Origin: Lachnospiraceae bacterium
GTDB taxonomy: Bacteria; Bacillota; Clostridia; Lachnospirales; Lachnospiraceae
Reading direction: 5' to 3'
DNA length: 64,000 bases
Assembly: GCA_021770755.1 (NCBI GenBank)
Contig: JAETQI010000046.1
Coordinates: 1 to 64,000 of the forward strand
Shown here: in pieces, positions 60,365-64,000 of the stretch
Layout: each line of letters opens with the position of its first letter
Position numbering within the stretch: the stretch's first letter is position 1
The notes under the pieces: model-generated
Told to the model about the DNA's origin: nothing
Seen by the model: the letters and a program-made list of their open reading frames with translations, nothing else
Databases searched by the model: none
Program-made: the position numbers and the translations under genes

Positions 60365-61280
60365 GAAAATTTATTGCGCCCTGGTCGTCAGGGAAGGAAT
60401 GATCGTCAGGGAATGTTATGGAGAAGGATTTACAAAGCATACAAAAGGAATGATATTTTCCGTGACAAAAAGCTTCTTGTCCGCACTGGTCGGTATCGCG
60501 GCCGGGAACCGGTATCTTGACCTTAACGATGCGGTGGCGGATCATTTTCCGGCGTTTGTCTCAGGACCGCAGGAATGGTATAAAGAAGATATCACGATCG
60601 AGAATCTGCTCATGATGACATCAGGGATCTTTTGTCCTGCAAATGCCGGATTTAACAGACGCATGAGTCAGAGTGATAACGAATTAAAGCTGCTGCTGCG
60701 GCTTCCAGTCAACCGGAGAAATATCGGAAGATTTATTTATAATGACGCAAACTACCATTTGCTCTCAAATATTTTGTGGCAGGCAACCGGCAGGACACCG
60801 CTGGAATTTGCAAACGAAGCGTTATTTTCCAGACTGGGAATCACCTGTACAGAATGGGAAGCCGATGCAAAAGGCGTAAATTATGGGGGATATGGATTAA
60901 AGCTTAGCGGTAGGGATCTGGCGAAGTTTGGATATCTATACACAAAACGGGGCATTTGGAACGGGCAGTCCCTCGTGCCGGAATCGTGGATCGATCTGTC
61001 AACCTCGATGAAAGTGCCGACTGCAGATAAAGATCTGTATTACGGATATGGCTGGTGGAACTGCGACATAGATGGTTTAAGGACATATTATGCTGTCGGT
61101 GCAGGCGGACAGTATATTGTCTGCACGCCGCAACTGGATCTGACACAGGTATATCTGTGTGAGAAAAATTCCATGGCATCAAGGGAAGCGGCGCAGATAT
61201 GGAAAGAAACGATCAGGGATTGCAAAGAACAGAAGGTAGATCATGGATTATATAAAGGTAAAGAATGCATATTTGCATAA
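60354..61280 (+). CDS. Cytoplasmic beta-lactamase-fold serine hydrolase
   Basis: A 308-residue protein of the beta-lactamase/class C PBP-like family (PF00144). The SxxK motif is SVTK at 36-39; the second motif reads YNDANYHLL, where family members mostly have YSN or YAN; the third is VGAGGQYIV near 258. There is no signal peptide, so it should be cytoplasmic, unlike true beta-lactamases. It overlaps the first UvrA-like gene by 11 bases and the second by 38 bases. Substrate is unknown: an ester, amide or peptide antibiotic is possible. Confidence 0.85.
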   Translation: MVNKKIYCALVVREGMIVRECYGEGFTKHTKGMIFSVTKSFLSALVGIAAGNRYLDLNDAVADHFPAFVSGPQEWYKEDITIENLLMMTSGIFCPANAGFNRRMSQSDNELKLLLRLPVNRRNIGRFIYNDANYHLLSNILWQATGRTPLEFANEALFSRLGITCTEWEADAKGVNYGGYGLKLSGRDLAKFGYLYTKRGIWNGQSLVPESWIDLSTSMKVPTADKDLYYGYGWWNCDIDGLRTYYAVGAGGQYIVCTPQLDLTQVYLCEKNSMASREAAQIWKETIRDCKEQKVDHGLYKGKECIFA

Positions 61281-63360
61281 TCTGAGGCATGTGGACATCG
61301 CGATCCCAAAAAACAAGTTTGTTGTAGTGACCGGGGTGAGCGGGGCGGGAAAGACAAGTCTGATCTGCGACATATTAGATGAAGCCGGAAGCTGCGAATA
61401 TCTGGAAAGTCTCGGACTGCCGCAGCGAACGTCAGTTCGCAACCACTATGAGCATATTACGGGACTGAATCCGACGGTCTCTGTCAAAAGTGCCAGCGAG
61501 GGCAGATGGAATCCAAGGTCAACGGTGGGGACGAAAACCGGGATCCTCGATCATTTGCGCCTATTGTATCTGACAGAGGGAGTGAGTGCAAAATTTTCTT
61601 CTGTAGAAAGCCGCCATTTATCATTTAACACCTCCGCCGGAAAGTGCAAAAGATGCAATGGAATGGGGTATGTGGTAGATGTGGATCTTGATCTGTTTTG
61701 GGAGAACAGCCACAAGACGCTGCCGGAACTGTGCGCATTGATCCCGGAATGTAAGCCGCTCAGAAAACAGCTTTCTTTTTTTGCGGAAGCACTGCACGCA
61801 GACCCGACAGAGCCGCTGAACAGACAGCCGGCAACGGTGGCGGATGCTTTTTTGAACGGGCTGGAATCCACAAAGAGTCACTTTCGCGGGATCGGCCCGT
61901 ATTTAATAAAACTTTATAAGGAAGACCGATATAGCGGAACGCTGCTGCGCAAGTACATCTGTCCGGAATGTAAAGGTGACCGGCTGAGTGAGACAGGGCG
62001 CAGCATAAAGATCGAAGCGGTATCACTGCCGGAAGCGTCGCGGTACCCGATCGACCGACTGCAGGAATTTATCAAAAAGCTGACGGAGCGGGAGGCTGCC
62101 ACAGCGTTGGGAAAAAATATCGGCAAACTCATCATTGACCAGTTAGATGACTTGATCCGGATCGGGCTGGGATATCTGAACCTGTACCGCGCCATTCCAA
62201 GCCTCAGCGGAGGCGAATACCAACGTTTAAGATTAGCGGCATTATTGCAGAACACGATGGAGGATCTCGTGGTGATCGCAGACGAGCCGCTGACAGGACT
62301 GCATCCGGCGGAAAAGACCCAAGTGCTCGATCAGATGCGGCGGCTCTGTGAAAAGGGCAATACGGTGATCGTCATAGAACACAATATCGAGGCGATGGAA
62401 AGGGCGGATCATGTGATCGATTTCGGACCTTATGGCGGGATGCGGGGCGGAAACATCATCTATGAAGGAAGCTATGGCGGATTGCTTCTATGTGACCGAT
62501 CCGTCACGGCACGATACATCAATCAGATCAGTGACAGATCAGAGCTGCCAGCGGTACAGGCAAATGAAACTGATCGGCTGCTGATCAGCAATGCCAGCGC
62601 AAACAACCTGAAAAATATTGAAGTGTCGATTCCGCTGCATCGGTTGGTCGGGATAGCAGGCGTATCCGGCAGCGGAAAGAGTTCCCTGATCGCAAAAACA
62701 CTTGTTCCGTTGCTGGGGAGATACTTTCACAGTGCCATTGAGGACGGGCTGACAGAGGATACCTGTCAGGGGGCATCGCTCTGTGGAGCGGGCCGCATCA
62801 CAGGCTACGTCTATGTATCGCAGAATCCGATCGGAAGAAATAGTCGTTCCACAGTGGCGACATACACGGGATTGATGAAGCATATACAGGCGGAGGAAAG
62901 CAAAGGAAAAGATATCGCTGGAACCATGGAGATGACAATAACTGAGGCGAAGGAATTTTTTGGCTCCGCGAAGAAGATCCAAACCATCTTGTGTGAATTG
63001 GAATCTCTTGGATTGGGATATCTTACGCTGGGGCAGCCAACACCGACTTTGAGCGGGGGAGAGGCACAGCGCATCAAGCTTCTAAAGAGTCTCTTGGAAA
63101 AAAAAGAAAACATGCTCTACCTGATGGACGAACCGACGATCGGATTGGGCTTGTACGATATCCATAACCTGAATGTGATATTGAAACGGCTGATCGATCA
63201 GGGGCACTCTGTCATCGTGATCGAACATGATGTTACAGTCCTGTCCAATTGCCACTGGATCATCGAAATGGGTCCCGGATCGGACTCGTCTGGCGGCGAG
63301 GTGATCGCAGAAGGAACACCGTACATGCTGAAAAACGAACCGAGATCAAGGCTATCTTGA
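61243..63360 (+). CDS. UvrA-like ABC ATPase without UvrB-binding and C-terminal zinc regions (second)
   Basis: A 705-residue twin-cassette ATPase starting within the hydrolase gene. Walker A1 is GVSGAGKTS (31-39), A2 is GVSGSGKSS; signatures are SLSGGEYQRLRLA and TLSGGEAQRIKLL; Walker B motifs are LVVIADEPLTGLH and LYLMDEPTIGLG. Only one N-terminal Cys pair (CKRC) and a central CPEC remain. After NPIGRNSRSTVATYTGLMKH the sequence passes almost directly to the region before the last signature, so the DNA-contacting C-terminal zinc module of UvrA is absent. It likely pairs with the first UvrA-like protein as a heterodimer. Confidence 0.85.
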   Translation: MDYIKVKNAYLHNLRHVDIAIPKNKFVVVTGVSGAGKTSLICDILDEAGSCEYLESLGLPQRTSVRNHYEHITGLNPTVSVKSASEGRWNPRSTVGTKTGILDHLRLLYLTEGVSAKFSSVESRHLSFNTSAGKCKRCNGMGYVVDVDLDLFWENSHKTLPELCALIPECKPLRKQLSFFAEALHADPTEPLNRQPATVADAFLNGLESTKSHFRGIGPYLIKLYKEDRYSGTLLRKYICPECKGDRLSETGRSIKIEAVSLPEASRYPIDRLQEFIKKLTEREAATALGKNIGKLIIDQLDDLIRIGLGYLNLYRAIPSLSGGEYQRLRLAALLQNTMEDLVVIADEPLTGLHPAEKTQVLDQMRRLCEKGNTVIVIEHNIEAMERADHVIDFGPYGGMRGGNIIYEGSYGGLLLCDRSVTARYINQISDRSELPAVQANETDRLLISNASANNLKNIEVSIPLHRLVGIAGVSGSGKSSLIAKTLVPLLGRYFHSAIEDGLTEDTCQGASLCGAGRITGYVYVSQNPIGRNSRSTVATYTGLMKHIQAEESKGKDIAGTMEMTITEAKEFFGSAKKIQTILCELESLGLGYLTLGQPTPTLSGGEAQRIKLLKSLLEKKENMLYLMDEPTIGLGLYDIHNLNVILKRLIDQGHSVIVIEHDVTVLSNCHWIIEMGPGSDSSGGEVIAEGTPYMLKNEPRSRLS

Positions 63361-63439
63361 AGTGGAGGCTTACGCTGTACTGGTGGGGAAAAAGCATAAT
63401 TTATCATCACAGTGCCGTGACCGGCGGCCATTCTTTTTC

Positions 63440-63469
63440 TTGACAGCGCAAAGTTTTCTGTGATATGCT
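63440..63469 (+). promoter_or_regulatory. Promoter of the erm leader
   Basis: TTGACA (63440-63445) with TATGCT (63464-63469) 18 bases downstream, about 50 bases before the leader peptide start. It indicates that erm is transcribed separately from the UvrA-like operon. Confidence 0.6.
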
Positions 63470-63518
63470 GGAACCAGTCAATAATTGAACAAAATCGATA
63501 TAGAAAGGTGGCTTACAC

Positions 63519-63566
63519 GTGGGGATTATTATTCGTTGTGCACGCACCCGCATACAGGGGCAGTAG
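63519..63566 (+). CDS. Erm leader peptide (15 aa)
   Basis: GTG 63519, seven bases after AAGGTGG, encodes MGIIIRCARTRIQGQ. The Arg-Thr-Arg near the middle fits the +x+ (Arg/Lys-X-Arg/Lys) motif at which macrolide-bound ribosomes stall, as in the ErmD leader. The coding part can pair with a downstream segment (63603-63622), so stalling would change the leader fold. No other function is needed. Confidence 0.65.
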   Translation: MGIIIRCARTRIQGQ

Positions 63567-63726
63567 AAAGCAGATGAATCGTCTTATAAGACGGGAGTTT
63601 TTTGCGTGCGAATAATATATCCTGTACACTGTCCGGCTGAAAAGCGGATGGTGTATAAGTGTCGGCCGGACAGATGCAGCGGATTTTGCCGCTGTGCCTG
63701 TGCTGTCTGTCGTGTTGCATTGATTT
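63567..63726 (+). promoter_or_regulatory. Structured attenuator leader of erm
   Basis: Alternative pairings are visible. GGATTATTATTCG with GCACGCA in the leader frame can pair with GCGTGCGAATAATATATCC at about 63603-63622. GTCCGGC pairs with GCCGGAC, and CAGCGG with CCGCTG, further on. Such competing stems are typical of inducible erm genes, where a stalled ribosome prevents terminator formation or frees the start site. Confidence 0.6.
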
Positions 63727-63770
63727 AGCAGGAAAATTCCGTTTTAGTCAGAATTTCTCCTGCTTTTTTA
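63727..63770 (+). terminator. Terminator between erm leader and erm
   Basis: AGCAGG pairs with CCTGCT and AAATTC with GAATTT, around CGTTTTAGTCA, and six T residues follow. It lies 50 bases before the erm start, so erm is expressed only on read-through; this indicates transcriptional attenuation, as known for ermK. Confidence 0.7.
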
Positions 63771-63819
63771 TTGCCTTTTTCGCGAAACCTGTAAATACCT
63801 GTTTAGGAGGAGGCAAATA

Positions 63820-64000
63820 ATGCAAAAGGACACAGCAAGACATTTATCGGATTCACAGAATTTTATCACAAGCCGGAAACTGATCCGCAGGATCATCCGG
63901 CTGGCAGGGATCAGCGCAGAGGATACCGTACTCGAGATCGGAACCGGAAAAGGACATCTGACGGAAGTATTGTGTGAACAGGCAGGGAGCGTCTGCTCGA
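63820..64000 (+). CDS. erm: Erm-type 23S rRNA adenine N6-methyltransferase (5' part, cut by window end)
   Basis: ATG 63820 follows GGAGGAGG. The visible 60 residues include DSQNFITSRKLIRRIIRLAG and the SAM-binding motif VLEIGTGKGHLTEVL typical of the Erm/KsgA family. The short N-terminus (QNFI within 20 residues) and the leader attenuator argue for Erm rather than the housekeeping KsgA. It would methylate A2058 of 23S rRNA and give macrolide-lincosamide-streptogramin B resistance. The rest of the gene lies beyond the window. Confidence 0.85.
   Translation, partial: MQKDTARHLSDSQNFITSRKLIRRIIRLAGISAEDTVLEIGTGKGHLTEVLCEQAGSVCS

Noticed and set aside
57983-63360. Housekeeping uvrA repair genes
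   Set aside because: Both proteins are short, lack the UvrB-binding domain, occur as a pair and are fused in an operon with a hydrolase, unlike uvrBA.

Overview
The window looks like chromosome of a spore-forming, gut-type member of the Clostridia, most likely Lachnospiraceae. This is an inference from gene content: a BclA-like collagen exosporium protein, GH94 phosphorylases with MalFG-type permeases, clostridial antimicrobial-peptide ABC/two-component modules, YesMN-type regulators and an Erm methyltransferase with a drug-responsive leader. No rRNA, tRNA or CRISPR array was seen.

Layout. (1) 0.3-15.5 kb: three consecutive antimicrobial-peptide sensing and export modules. Each has an OmpR-family regulator, a histidine kinase and an ABC transporter, and each has a different, visible regulator-binding repeat: four TTCACAC-like repeats at 11-bp period, a GTWAC-N6-GTAAC site at two promoters, and four CCTTGAG repeats at 11-bp period. 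(2) 15.5-24 kb: a decayed accessory zone. It holds orphan immunity-type genes (SMI1/KNR4, DUF4240-like), a broken nitroreductase, a MITE, the wreck of a fourth kinase/ABC module, and an islet (PIN toxin-antitoxin, XRE regulator, unknown genes) sitting inside that wreck. (3) 23.6-31.3 kb: a C45-type hydrolase lipoprotein, an acyl-CoA-ligase-like gene with an in-frame stop, DUF3737, LysE-type exporter, cyclophilin-like lipoproteins and several truncated genes. (4) 31.5-38.5 kb: an AgrA/AgrC-like pair with two CPBP membrane proteins, a GH25 lysozyme and a collagen-like spore-surface protein. (5) 38.9-55.4 kb: a carbohydrate locus with chemoreceptor (in-frame stop), two GH94-type phosphorylases, solute-binding protein, two permeases, a second binding lipoprotein and a YesM/YesN pair; it probably senses, imports and phosphorolyses a beta-glucan oligosaccharide. 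(6) 55.4-57.2 kb: ECF sigma factor with a DUF4179 anti-sigma partner. (7) 57.3-64 kb: a DtxR/MntR-like regulator divergent from an overlapping three-gene operon (UvrA-like ATPase, cytoplasmic beta-lactamase-fold hydrolase, second UvrA-like ATPase), then an attenuator-controlled erm gene cut by the window end.

Most interesting: the UvrA-like/hydrolase/UvrA-like operon, whose ATPases lack the UvrB-binding region and, in the second, the C-terminal zinc module; a family of 83-89 bp structured elements inserted after TTTAT, one of which interrupts an FtsX-type gene in a way that exact removal would repair; and the 5' leaders with small open reading frames at 7.5 kb and 63.5 kb.
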